From Alphaproteobacteria bacterium UBA5343 (lineage in GTDB: Bacteria; Pseudomonadota; Alphaproteobacteria; RF32; UBA5343), in contig DHQH01000113.1 of NCBI GenBank assembly GCA_002410125.1, positions 1 to 29,484 on the forward strand: 29,484 bases of DNA, read 5' to 3'. The notes beneath the pieces are model-generated. The model made no database searches. It saw only the letters and a program-made list of their open reading frames with translations, and was not told where the DNA came from. Made by a program: the position numbers and the translations under genes. Below are positions 6,910 to 14,853 of this stretch, piece by piece; position 1 is the first letter of the stretch; each line of letters opens with the position of its first letter.

Positions 6910-7995
6910 ATGTTATATAATTTATTGTTCCCCCTAGCCGATCAAATAAGTTTCCTAAATGTATTTAAATATCTAACATTTAGAACGGCAGGAGCAACAA
7001 TAACCTCATTAATTATAGCTTTTCTTTTAGGTCCTCATATCATCAATATTCTAAGATCTAAGCAAAAAAAAGGTCAACCAATCAGAGAATGTGGACCAGA
7101 AAGCCATTTAGCCAAAAAAGGCACACCAACTATGGGTGGATTACTCATATTGCTTGCCTCAACCATTTCTATTTTACTTTGGGCTGACATTACTAATTCA
7201 TTTATTTGGATTACCCTAATTGTTACTCTTTCTTATGGTTTAATCGGCTTCATTGATGACTATCTAAAAGTATCTAAAAATTCTCACATCGCTCTACCTG
7301 GAAAACTAAGATTATTTTTAGAATTTGCCATCGCCTTACTTGCAGTTTATTTTATTAACCAAAATACCCCTATTGAACACCAAAACATACTTGCAATCCC
7401 GTTCTTAAAAAACATCACAATAAATTTAGATTATTTCTATATCATTTTTGCAATGTTTGTAATCGTTGGTGCATCAAATGCAGTTAATTTAACTGACGGT
7501 TTAGATGGTCTTGCAATTGTTCCTGTAATGATAGTAGCAGCAGTATTCTTACTTATCACTTATCTAACAGGCCATATAGTTTTTGCTAACTATTTACAAA
7601 TCATCGCCATCCCAGGTACAGGTGAGTTATCTGTATTTTGTGGAGCTTTAATTGGTGCTGGTCTTGGTTTCTTATGGTATAATGCCCCACCAGCTCAAGT
7701 ATTTATGGGCGACACAGGTTCTCTTGCTTTAGGTGGTGCTTTGGGTACCATGAGTGTGATTGTAAAAAATGAAATTATCTTAGCAATTGCTGGCGGTATT
7801 TTTGTAATGGAAGCTCTATCAGTTATCATTCAAGTATTATCTTATAAAACAACCGGTAAAAGAGTATTCAGAATGGCACCTATTCATCATCACTTTGAGA
7901 AAAAAGGCTGGGCAGAGGCAACTGTAGTTATAAGATTTTGGATTATCACCGTAATTCTTGCAATCATTGCTCTATCAAGTCTCAAACTAAGATAA
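6910..7995 (+). CDS. mraY: MraY, phospho-N-acetylmuramoyl-pentapeptide transferase
   Basis: MraY transfers phospho-MurNAc-pentapeptide from UDP to undecaprenyl phosphate at the inner membrane, making lipid I. The 361-residue protein is rich in hydrophobic helices (about ten). Hallmarks are visible: the Asp pair in GFIDDYLK (D116-D117), NLTDGLDG at 193-200, MGDTGSLALGG with D268, and the cytoplasmic triple histidine in APIHHHFE (326-328). GAGG (6901-6904) is 5 nt before the ATG and the gene begins 12 nt after the murE stop. The usual next gene, murD, is missing: ftsW follows after 16 nt. Confidence 0.96.
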   Translation: MLYNLLFPLADQISFLNVFKYLTFRTAGATITSLIIAFLLGPHIINILRSKQKKGQPIRECGPESHLAKKGTPTMGGLLILLASTISILLWADITNSFIWITLIVTLSYGLIGFIDDYLKVSKNSHIALPGKLRLFLEFAIALLAVYFINQNTPIEHQNILAIPFLKNITINLDYFYIIFAMFVIVGASNAVNLTDGLDGLAIVPVMIVAAVFLLITYLTGHIVFANYLQIIAIPGTGELSVFCGALIGAGLGFLWYNAPPAQVFMGDTGSLALGGALGTMSVIVKNEIILAIAGGIFVMEALSVIIQVLSYKTTGKRVFRMAPIHHHFEKKGWAEATVVIRFWIITVILAIIALSSLKLR

Positions 7996-8011
7996 TAAAG
8001 GAAACAGAATT

Positions 8012-9127
8012 ATGGCAATTAAATTCTCAAGAGCTGATAATTCTATTATATCAAAATGGTGGTGGAGTGTTGATAGACAATTATTATTCTCTGTTCTAAC
8101 CCTATCTGTTATCGGTATATTCCTAAATTATTCTGCAAGCCCAGCTATAGCAAGCCGTATTGGTCTTAGCGATTATCATTTCATATATCGCCATTTATTT
8201 TTCTTACCAATCTCACTTATCTTCATGATAGCTGTATCCATGCTTAATGTAAAATGGACCATTAGGGTATCGCTACTGGTATTTATACTTACTCTAATAG
8301 CCCTAGTATTACTTCCATTTATCGGCTCATCTGCCAAAGGTGCTACTCGTTGGTTCAGAATTATGAGTTTTACCATTCAACCATCAGAATTTATAAAGCC
8401 AACTCTTCTAATTGTAACAGCATGGCTTTTTGATGGTGAAAAAAACTATACAGATTTCCCTGGTTCAAAAATCAGTTTCGGTGTATGGGGACTTGTTTTA
8501 TTCTTATTAGTAATTCAACCAGATATTGGTATGAGTATTGTTGTAACCTCCTCTTTCGCCGTCCAATTATTTTTATCTGGTCTTCCTTTATGGATTGTAA
8601 TCAGCGCTGCAGGCTTTTTTATCTTAGGAGGTATTGTTGCCTATTATCAATTAGACCATGTCCATGATAGAGTAAATGATTTCCTATCAACTGACAGTGT
8701 TGGTTACCAAGTAAAAAGATCTTTCCAAGCTTTTGAAAATGGTGGAATTTGGGGAACTGGACCAGGAGAAGGAATTATTAAAAACCGTATTCCAGATGCT
8801 CACACTGACTTTATTTTTGCAGTAGCAGGGGAAGAATTTGGATTAATATTCTGCTTGTTAATTTTTACACTATATGTTTTTATTATATATAAAATATTAT
8901 TGAAGGCATACAAATCTAATAATCTATTTATAATTTTAGCCTTAACTGGACTTGCCATACAATTTGGATTACAATCATTTATCAATATGGCATCAACAGT
9001 CCATTTAATACCAACTAAAGGGATGACCCTACCTTTTATTTCTTATGGTGGTTCATCAACTCTAGCAACCGCCCTTGGTATGGGGTATATATTAGGACTA
9101 TCGAGAAAAAGAATTGAACAGCAATGA
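8012..9127 (+). CDS. ftsW: FtsW, septal SEDS glycosyltransferase
   Basis: FtsW polymerises lipid II into glycan strands at the septum, paired with FtsI. The 371-residue protein has about ten membrane segments. SEDS family markers are the segment FTIQPSEFIKP (120-130), the large periplasmic loop, PDAHTDFIFAVAGEEFG (261-277) with the likely catalytic Asp266, and the C-terminal GMTLPFISYGGSS. AAGGA (7998-8002) is 9 nt upstream of the ATG. The stop overlaps the murG start in ATGA, so translation is coupled. In other clusters murD lies directly upstream; here mraY does. Confidence 0.95.
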   Translation: MAIKFSRADNSIISKWWWSVDRQLLFSVLTLSVIGIFLNYSASPAIASRIGLSDYHFIYRHLFFLPISLIFMIAVSMLNVKWTIRVSLLVFILTLIALVLLPFIGSSAKGATRWFRIMSFTIQPSEFIKPTLLIVTAWLFDGEKNYTDFPGSKISFGVWGLVLFLLVIQPDIGMSIVVTSSFAVQLFLSGLPLWIVISAAGFFILGGIVAYYQLDHVHDRVNDFLSTDSVGYQVKRSFQAFENGGIWGTGPGEGIIKNRIPDAHTDFIFAVAGEEFGLIFCLLIFTLYVFIIYKILLKAYKSNNLFIILALTGLAIQFGLQSFINMASTVHLIPTKGMTLPFISYGGSSTLATALGMGYILGLSRKRIEQQ

Positions 9128-10230
9128 CTAACAATATAACAAATAAAAATGATCTAATCATCTTAACTGCTGGCGGCTCTGGAGGACATTTATATCCTGC
9201 TGATTCTCTAGCTGCTATAATAAAAAATGATTATAATCTAGAATTAGTAACAGATAAAAGAGGTATTAAAAACTATAAAGGAGAATTAAGCCAGATTACC
9301 AACCACTCTGTTTATGCTGGCTCTATCAAAGGTAGAAGTCCTCTATTTATCTTAAAAAGCTTATTTAAATTATTTATTGGCACACTACAATCAATCACTC
9401 TTTTACTAAATAAAAAACCAAAACTAGTTATAGCTTTTGGTGGATATGCTTGCATTCCTTGTTCCATTGCTGCAATTATTTTAAGAATCCCATTAATTAT
9501 TCATGAACAAAACACCGTAATGGGAAGAGCCAACCGCTCTATTGCTAAATATGCAACTCTAATTACTAAATCATTTAAAAATGTAAAATTCTTACCAAAA
9601 AATGTAAGCACTGTTTATACTGGCTTACCTGTTAGAAAAGAAATTATCCAATTACACAATAAACCTTATCCAAAACTAACAAAAACTGGTAAAATACAAA
9701 TCCTCATAATGGGAGGTTCTCAAGGTGCTAAAATTTTAAGTGATATTATACCCGAAACTATTTGCTCTTTAGATAAAACGCTACAAAAAAGATTAGAAAT
9801 TCATCAACAATCAAGAGCCGAAGATGTTGAAAGGGTAAAAGCAGCTTATAAAGAATCTGATGCAAAAGTAACAATCAACTCATTTTTCACCAACATCCCA
9901 GAATTATTAGAAGAAGCTCATTTTGTAATCTCCAGATCTGGAGCATCATCAGTTTGGGAACTAGTAGTATCGGGCAAACCTTCAATCCTAGTTCCACTGC
10001 CATATGCAGAAGATCAACCAGACAATGCCAAATTTTTAGCAAATAATAATGCTGCAATTATTTTAGAGCAACCCAACTTTACTGTTGCAAATTTAAAAAA
10101 ACATATTAAAACTCTCACTTCTGACTCAAAAATGCTACAGACAATGTCTAATAATGCCAAAGACTTAGCTATATTAGATGCTCCTGAAAAATTAGCAAAA
10201 GCAGTAAAAGAAGTTATAAAAGGAAAATAA
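9124..10230 (+). CDS. murG: MurG, lipid II-forming GlcNAc transferase
   Basis: MurG is a peripheral membrane GT-B glycosyltransferase adding GlcNAc from UDP-GlcNAc to lipid I. The N-terminal glycine-rich loop GGSGGH is at residues 17-22. The C-terminal donor-binding region is seen as SRSGASSVWELVVSGKPS (from about residue 268) followed by VPLPYAEDQPDNA. At 368 residues it is a normal length. The start ATG overlaps the ftsW stop by 4 nt. Strand and spacing place it within one operon from murE to ftsA. Confidence 0.95.
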   Translation: MTNNITNKNDLIILTAGGSGGHLYPADSLAAIIKNDYNLELVTDKRGIKNYKGELSQITNHSVYAGSIKGRSPLFILKSLFKLFIGTLQSITLLLNKKPKLVIAFGGYACIPCSIAAIILRIPLIIHEQNTVMGRANRSIAKYATLITKSFKNVKFLPKNVSTVYTGLPVRKEIIQLHNKPYPKLTKTGKIQILIMGGSQGAKILSDIIPETICSLDKTLQKRLEIHQQSRAEDVERVKAAYKESDAKVTINSFFTNIPELLEEAHFVISRSGASSVWELVVSGKPSILVPLPYAEDQPDNAKFLANNNAAIILEQPNFTVANLKKHIKTLTSDSKMLQTMSNNAKDLAILDAPEKLAKAVKEVIKGK

Positions 10231-10234
10231 AAAA

Positions 10235-11647
10235 ATGAAACATTATCCTATCGATATAGGTTTAGTACATTTTGTTGGTATTGGCGGTATCGGCATGAGT
10301 GGTATTGCAGAAATTATGCATAGTATTGGATTTAAAATCCAAGGCTCAGACATGACTAATAACTCGAATGTTAAAAGATTAAAAGAAAAAGGTATAACTA
10401 TACATATAGGTCACAAAGCAGAAAATTTAGAAAATGTTTCAGCAATTGTCACATCAACTGCAATTAAAGAAGATAATATTGAAGTAATCACTGCTATAGA
10501 AAAACAAATCCCAGTTTTACACCGCTCCGATATGCTAGCTGAACTTATGAGGTTAAAATGGTCTGTATCAATTGCCGGTACCCACGGCAAAACCACAACG
10601 ACTTCTCTTGTTAGCAATCTTTTTGAAATCGCAAATATGGATCCAACAGTTATCAATGGCGGCATTATAAATTCTCTTGGCACCAATGCTAAACTTGGTA
10701 AAGGTAAATGGATAATTGCCGAAGCAGACGAATCAGATAATAGCTTTAACAAATTACCAACAAACATCGCAGTAGTTACCAATATTGAGCCAGAACATTT
10801 AGAACTACATGGAGGAAGTTTTAATAATCTAAAACAAGCTTTCTTAGACTTTATTAATAAAGTACCACTTCTAGGTTTTGCCGTTCTTTGTATAGACCAC
10901 CCAAATGTTCAAGCTCTACTTCCAAAAATCAAGCAAACCAGATATTTAACTTATGGATTATCATCAAATGCAGATATTCAAGCTCATAATATCAAGGAAC
11001 ATAAAAACTATATCAGCTATGATGTAAGACTATCAAATAAAACATCATCAAAAATCAAAGAGATATCTAACATTAACCTCTCAATGCACGGACATCACAA
11101 TATACTAAACTCTCTAACCGTAATAGCTATTGGTTTAGAGCTTGGTATTGATATAGAAATTATCAAAAAATCACTAAATAATTTCTCCGGTGTAAAAAGA
11201 AGATTCACCCAAACAGGTTGTATAAATGGTGTTACGATTATTGACGATTATGGACATCACCCAACCGAAATTAAGGCCGTATTGAGCACCGCCAGACAAA
11301 TTGTAAAAAAAGATAAAGTAATTGCAGTATTTCAACCTCACAAATACACCAGATTACAAAATCTATTTAATGATTTTGCCCAATCTTTCAATGATGCAAA
11401 TACTGTTATTGTATCAAATGTTTACGAAGCAGGAGAAAAATCAATTGATGGAATTAATAAAGAAGAATTTGCTAAAGCCTTAAAATTAAAAGGACATAAA
11501 GATGTTGTACTTCTAGAAGACCCTAAAGATTTAGCAAGAATTGTTAAAGAAAAATCAACATATGGTGATATGGTTGTGTGCCTTGGAGCAGGAAGTATTA
11601 CAAATTGGGCAAATTCTCTTCCAACAGATTTAGGTAACATGGAGTAA
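10235..11647 (+). CDS. murC: MurC, UDP-N-acetylmuramate--L-alanine ligase
   Basis: MurC ligates L-Ala to UDP-MurNAc with ATP, the first peptide step. The N-terminal nucleotide-fold loop FVGIGGIGMSGIAEI is at 13-27, the P-loop GTHGKTTT at 115-122, NIEPEHLELHG at 183-193, DDYGHHPTEI at 337-346 and FQPHKYTR at 366-373, all as expected for a 470-residue MurC. It starts 4 nt after murG with AAAGG about 11 nt upstream. It is the only Mur ligase besides MurE that is intact in this window. Confidence 0.96.
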   Translation: MKHYPIDIGLVHFVGIGGIGMSGIAEIMHSIGFKIQGSDMTNNSNVKRLKEKGITIHIGHKAENLENVSAIVTSTAIKEDNIEVITAIEKQIPVLHRSDMLAELMRLKWSVSIAGTHGKTTTTSLVSNLFEIANMDPTVINGGIINSLGTNAKLGKGKWIIAEADESDNSFNKLPTNIAVVTNIEPEHLELHGGSFNNLKQAFLDFINKVPLLGFAVLCIDHPNVQALLPKIKQTRYLTYGLSSNADIQAHNIKEHKNYISYDVRLSNKTSSKIKEISNINLSMHGHHNILNSLTVIAIGLELGIDIEIIKKSLNNFSGVKRRFTQTGCINGVTIIDDYGHHPTEIKAVLSTARQIVKKDKVIAVFQPHKYTRLQNLFNDFAQSFNDANTVIVSNVYEAGEKSIDGINKEEFAKALKLKGHKDVVLLEDPKDLARIVKEKSTYGDMVVCLGAGSITNWANSLPTDLGNME

Positions 11648-11654
11648 TTAATTT

Positions 11655-12623
11655 ATGATCTTTTTCAAGAAAAAAACTAAAGAAAACGAATTATTAAAAA
11701 TATTACCTCAAACCAAAGGTGAATATTTTCCAGACTACCCCCTTGCTGACTTAACTTGGTTAAAAGTTGGTGGTAATGCAGAAGTTTTATATCTCCCACA
11801 AGATGAAGAAGATATAATTAAATTCCTAAAAGAAAAACCTCACAATGTCCCATACACTATCCTAGGTGGTGGCTCTAATGTATTAATCAGAGATGGCGGG
11901 GTTCCAGGTGTTGTAATCAAATTATCAGATGGACATTTTAATAAATTCGAAGTAAACCAAGAAAAATTCGAAATAAAATGCGAAGCTGGATTATATAATG
12001 CAAAAATTGGCAAAATAGCCCAAGAAAATCAAATTGGAGGCTTTGAATTTTTAAGCACTATTCCTGGTAAAGTCGGTGGCACCCTTAGAACAAATGCCAG
12101 CTGTTACGGCAGAGAAATGAAAGATATTTTGGTTTCAGCAACCGTCATTGATGGCTTTGGCGATAAATATGAAGTTGATACTGCAGATTTCCAATTATCA
12201 TACAGAAATAGTCTTTTTCCAAAAGATTGGATAATAACTTCTGTTTTGTTAAGAGGTTATAAAGAAGATAAAGATATAATAAAAAACAAGATAGAAGAGT
12301 TTCAGCAAAAAAGAAAAGAAACTCAACCTATCCAAGAGAAAACTGCAGGCTCCGCTTTTAAGAATCCAACTGGACTTAAAGCATGGCAATTAATAGAAAA
12401 AGCAGGATGCAAGAATTTAAAAATTGGTGGTGCAGAAGTCTCTGATAAACATTCTAATTTCTTAATTAATAACGGCAAAGCAACTGCCCAAGATATTGAG
12501 GAATTAGGAGAGAAAATTATAGAAAAAGTAAAAGATACAACTGGCATTGAATTAGAATGGGAAATTAGACGATTCGGTGTTAAGGATGCAAAACATAGCA
12601 GTTTTGGTGGTAACAAAAGATAA
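11655..12623 (+). CDS. murB: MurB, UDP-N-acetylenolpyruvoylglucosamine reductase
   Basis: MurB is an FAD-dependent, NADPH-using reductase that makes UDP-MurNAc. FAD-binding motifs LGGGSNVLIRD (70-80) and FLSTIPGKVGGTLRTNA (132-148) are present, as are SYRNSLF (182-188) and the active-site GSAFKNP (232-238) with its serine at 233. At 322 residues, and without the extra tyrosine-loop insert of E. coli MurB, it looks like the shorter type II form. GGAG (11641-11644) is 10 nt before the ATG. ddl normally follows in alphaproteobacteria; here ftsQ follows after 17 nt. Confidence 0.95.
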   Translation: MIFFKKKTKENELLKILPQTKGEYFPDYPLADLTWLKVGGNAEVLYLPQDEEDIIKFLKEKPHNVPYTILGGGSNVLIRDGGVPGVVIKLSDGHFNKFEVNQEKFEIKCEAGLYNAKIGKIAQENQIGGFEFLSTIPGKVGGTLRTNASCYGREMKDILVSATVIDGFGDKYEVDTADFQLSYRNSLFPKDWIITSVLLRGYKEDKDIIKNKIEEFQQKRKETQPIQEKTAGSAFKNPTGLKAWQLIEKAGCKNLKIGGAEVSDKHSNFLINNGKATAQDIEELGEKIIEKVKDTTGIELEWEIRRFGVKDAKHSSFGGNKR

Positions 12624-12640
12624 ATAAAGGCAAAAAGAAG

Positions 12641-13480
12641 ATGGAAATAAAAGAAGACAACATTATTTCACTAAGAAATCCTAGCGAATGGAAAACTAGA
12701 ATGATAGGCATTCTAATTTTCTTATCTGTTGCTATTACCTCTGGCTATATCACTTGGCTTGCAAAAAATGAAATTGTTTCAAAAGCCTCAAGTTCAATAT
12801 CTCACGAATTTCACCTTGCAACTTCAAAAATTGGTTTTACCCTAAATGAAATACTAATCCAAGGCAGAAGCAAAACTCCACCAGAACAATTATTAAAAGC
12901 TATCAATGCCAAAAGAGGTACCCCGATATTAGCGCTAAATGTTAATGAAATAAAAGATAGATTAGAAAAACTAACTTGGATAAAATCTGTTAAAGTAAAA
13001 AGACAATTACCAGATATTTTACACATCGTAATCAATGAAAGAAAACCTATCGCAATCTGGCAAAATAACAAACAATTCTATCCTATCGATAATCAAGGTA
13101 CAGTCATTGAAGCTAAAATTGATGGTTTAACTCACCTACCTATTATCGTTGGTAAAAATGCCCCTGAAAAAACTTTTGAATTATTAGCTGTTCTAAAATC
13201 AGAACCAAGTATTGCCGAACGAGTAAAAGCAGCAACTTTTGTAAGCTCTAGAAGATGGAATATTGTCTTAGATGACATCCAAAAAGGAATCTCTGTAAGA
13301 TTACCTGAAGAAGGCCTAGATAAAGCTTGGACCAGATTAGCAAAATTAAACAAAACCCAAGGCATATTAAAAAGAAAAATAAGTGTCATTGATTTAAGAT
13401 TACCAGATAGATTAACTGTTAAAGTATCAGATAAAGCAAATAAGAATTACTTTAACAAAGGTCCTGGTCAAAAAACTTAA
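12641..13480 (+). CDS. ftsQ: FtsQ, divisome assembly protein
   Basis: FtsQ is a bitopic inner-membrane protein that recruits FtsB/FtsL and other divisome parts. The 279-residue sequence has a cytoplasmic N-terminus, one membrane helix (about 19-40), a POTRA domain (about 66-136, beginning FTLNEILIQGRSKTP), and the beta domain with VIDLRLPDRLTVKV near the C-terminus, characteristic of FtsQ/DivIB. AAAGG at 12627-12631 lies upstream. It directly follows murB, with ddl missing between them, and precedes ftsA. Confidence 0.92.
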   Translation: MEIKEDNIISLRNPSEWKTRMIGILIFLSVAITSGYITWLAKNEIVSKASSSISHEFHLATSKIGFTLNEILIQGRSKTPPEQLLKAINAKRGTPILALNVNEIKDRLEKLTWIKSVKVKRQLPDILHIVINERKPIAIWQNNKQFYPIDNQGTVIEAKIDGLTHLPIIVGKNAPEKTFELLAVLKSEPSIAERVKAATFVSSRRWNIVLDDIQKGISVRLPEEGLDKAWTRLAKLNKTQGILKRKISVIDLRLPDRLTVKVSDKANKNYFNKGPGQKT

Positions 13481-13500
13481 AAAACTAGTGGAGGTAAAAA

Positions 13501-14751
13501 TTGTCAATCTATAATAAAACTTCTACAATAATTTCAGCCTTAGATATTGGTAGCTCTAAGGTAAGCTGCATTATTGCAAAAGTTGGAAAAGACAATAAGC
13601 CTCACATATTAGGCTATGGTTATAATAGCTCTAAAGGTATAAAAAATGGTATAATATCAGACATAACCTCAGCCATACCAGAAATTTGTAATGCTGTAGA
13701 ATCAGCTGAACAAATGGCAAAAATTCAAATTGAAAATGTTATAGTTAACATCTCAAACTCTCAATTATTTACTGATAAAAAACAATCATCTATCAACCTA
13801 AATAATAAACCTATCACTGAATTAGAAATTAACAAAGTTATTGAAAAAGCTATTAGTAAAATCACTATTGAAGATGGAGAATTAGTCCATTGCATCCCAT
13901 CATCTTTTAATCTTGATGATGAAGAATACGTAAAAGATCCTATCGGCTTATATGGTAAAAAATTAGGTGTTAATATATTTATTGGCTCTTGTTCATCAGG
14001 ACCTATTAAAAACCTCGAATCTGTAATTGAAGGCTCAAGATTAAATATGGCAGCCAAGGCCTTCTCGCCTTATGCTTCAGGACTTTCTTGCCTTGTAAAA
14101 GATGAAAAAGATTTAGGAGCAACCATCATTGATATGGGTGGTGGCACAACATCTATTGCCACATTTAAAAATGGACATTTAGTTCATGCCTCATCAATTC
14201 CAGTTGGGGGTATAAATGTAACAAATGATATTGCTTATGGTTTAACAACTTCTGTTGTAAATGCCGAAAGACTAAAAACTCTTCAAGGCTGTGCTTTTGT
14301 ATCTAGCAAAGATAATAAAGAACTAATTAATATCCACCCAGTCGGAGAAGAAGATGATGACAATATCAGACAAGTTCCAAAAATTGAACTAAACCGTATC
14401 ATTGCTGCTAGAATAGAAGAAACCTTTGAATTGGTTGCCGAACAGTTAAAAGCTCATGGAACTCATCACCTATCAAACCACCGTATCGTATTAACTGGCG
14501 GTGCAAGTCAACTCCCAGGTGTTAGAGAAATAGCCAATTTAGTATTAAACAAACAAATAAGATTAGGCAAACCTAAAAACTTACCAGGACTTCCTGAAAA
14601 TCTAATAACTCCTGCATTTGCAACCAATATTGGATTATTAAATTTTGTCCTTAGTTACTCAGAAAGACAACCTAAAAAAATCATTAGCGGAACTAGTAAA
14701 TCAGCCATGAGTGCTAATAAAATCCTCAAATGGTTTAAACAAAATATTTAA
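13501..14751 (+). CDS. ftsA: FtsA, actin-like FtsZ membrane anchor
   Basis: FtsA is an actin-fold ATPase that ties FtsZ filaments to the membrane. The phosphate-1 loop DIGSSK is at 15-20, phosphate-2 IIDMGGGTTSIATF near 207-220, and TGGASQLPGV is the adenosine-binding motif. The C-terminal residues ANKILKWFKQNI form the expected amphipathic membrane-targeting helix. The start is TTG at 13501: TGGAGGT (13489-13495) is placed 6 nt upstream and no in-frame ATG occurs near the N-terminus, so this start is well supported. A weak start codon behind a very strong ribosome site may set FtsA dosage relative to FtsZ. The length of 416 residues is normal. Confidence 0.95.
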   Translation: MSIYNKTSTIISALDIGSSKVSCIIAKVGKDNKPHILGYGYNSSKGIKNGIISDITSAIPEICNAVESAEQMAKIQIENVIVNISNSQLFTDKKQSSINLNNKPITELEINKVIEKAISKITIEDGELVHCIPSSFNLDDEEYVKDPIGLYGKKLGVNIFIGSCSSGPIKNLESVIEGSRLNMAAKAFSPYASGLSCLVKDEKDLGATIIDMGGGTTSIATFKNGHLVHASSIPVGGINVTNDIAYGLTTSVVNAERLKTLQGCAFVSSKDNKELINIHPVGEEDDDNIRQVPKIELNRIIAARIEETFELVAEQLKAHGTHHLSNHRIVLTGGASQLPGVREIANLVLNKQIRLGKPKNLPGLPENLITPAFATNIGLLNFVLSYSERQPKKIISGTSKSAMSANKILKWFKQNI

Positions 14752-14782
14752 CTCCCAAAAAACAAAAAACTTAACTTATTTT

Positions 14783-14813
14783 TTAACTTTTATCCTTATA
14801 CTTAGATATAAGG
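14783..14813 (+). promoter_or_regulatory. possible ftsZ promoter with overlapping palindrome
   Basis: TTAACT (14783-14788), an 18-nt spacer and TATAAG (14807-14812) could be a promoter. CCTTATA (14794-14800) and TATAAGG (14807-14813) form a 7-bp inverted repeat over the -10 box, which could be an operator. The 102-nt gap between ftsA and ftsZ has no terminator, so ftsZ may also be transcribed from upstream. Confidence 0.35.
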
Positions 14814-14853
14814 TAGAAAACCAAAAAACTTGTCTTAAAATTGGAGTTAAAGA

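Noticed and set aside
14771..14787. CtrA-type site (TTAA-N7-TTAAC) before ftsZ
   Set aside because: The two TTAA halves are 8 nt apart, not 7, and the region is T/A-rich enough for chance matches.
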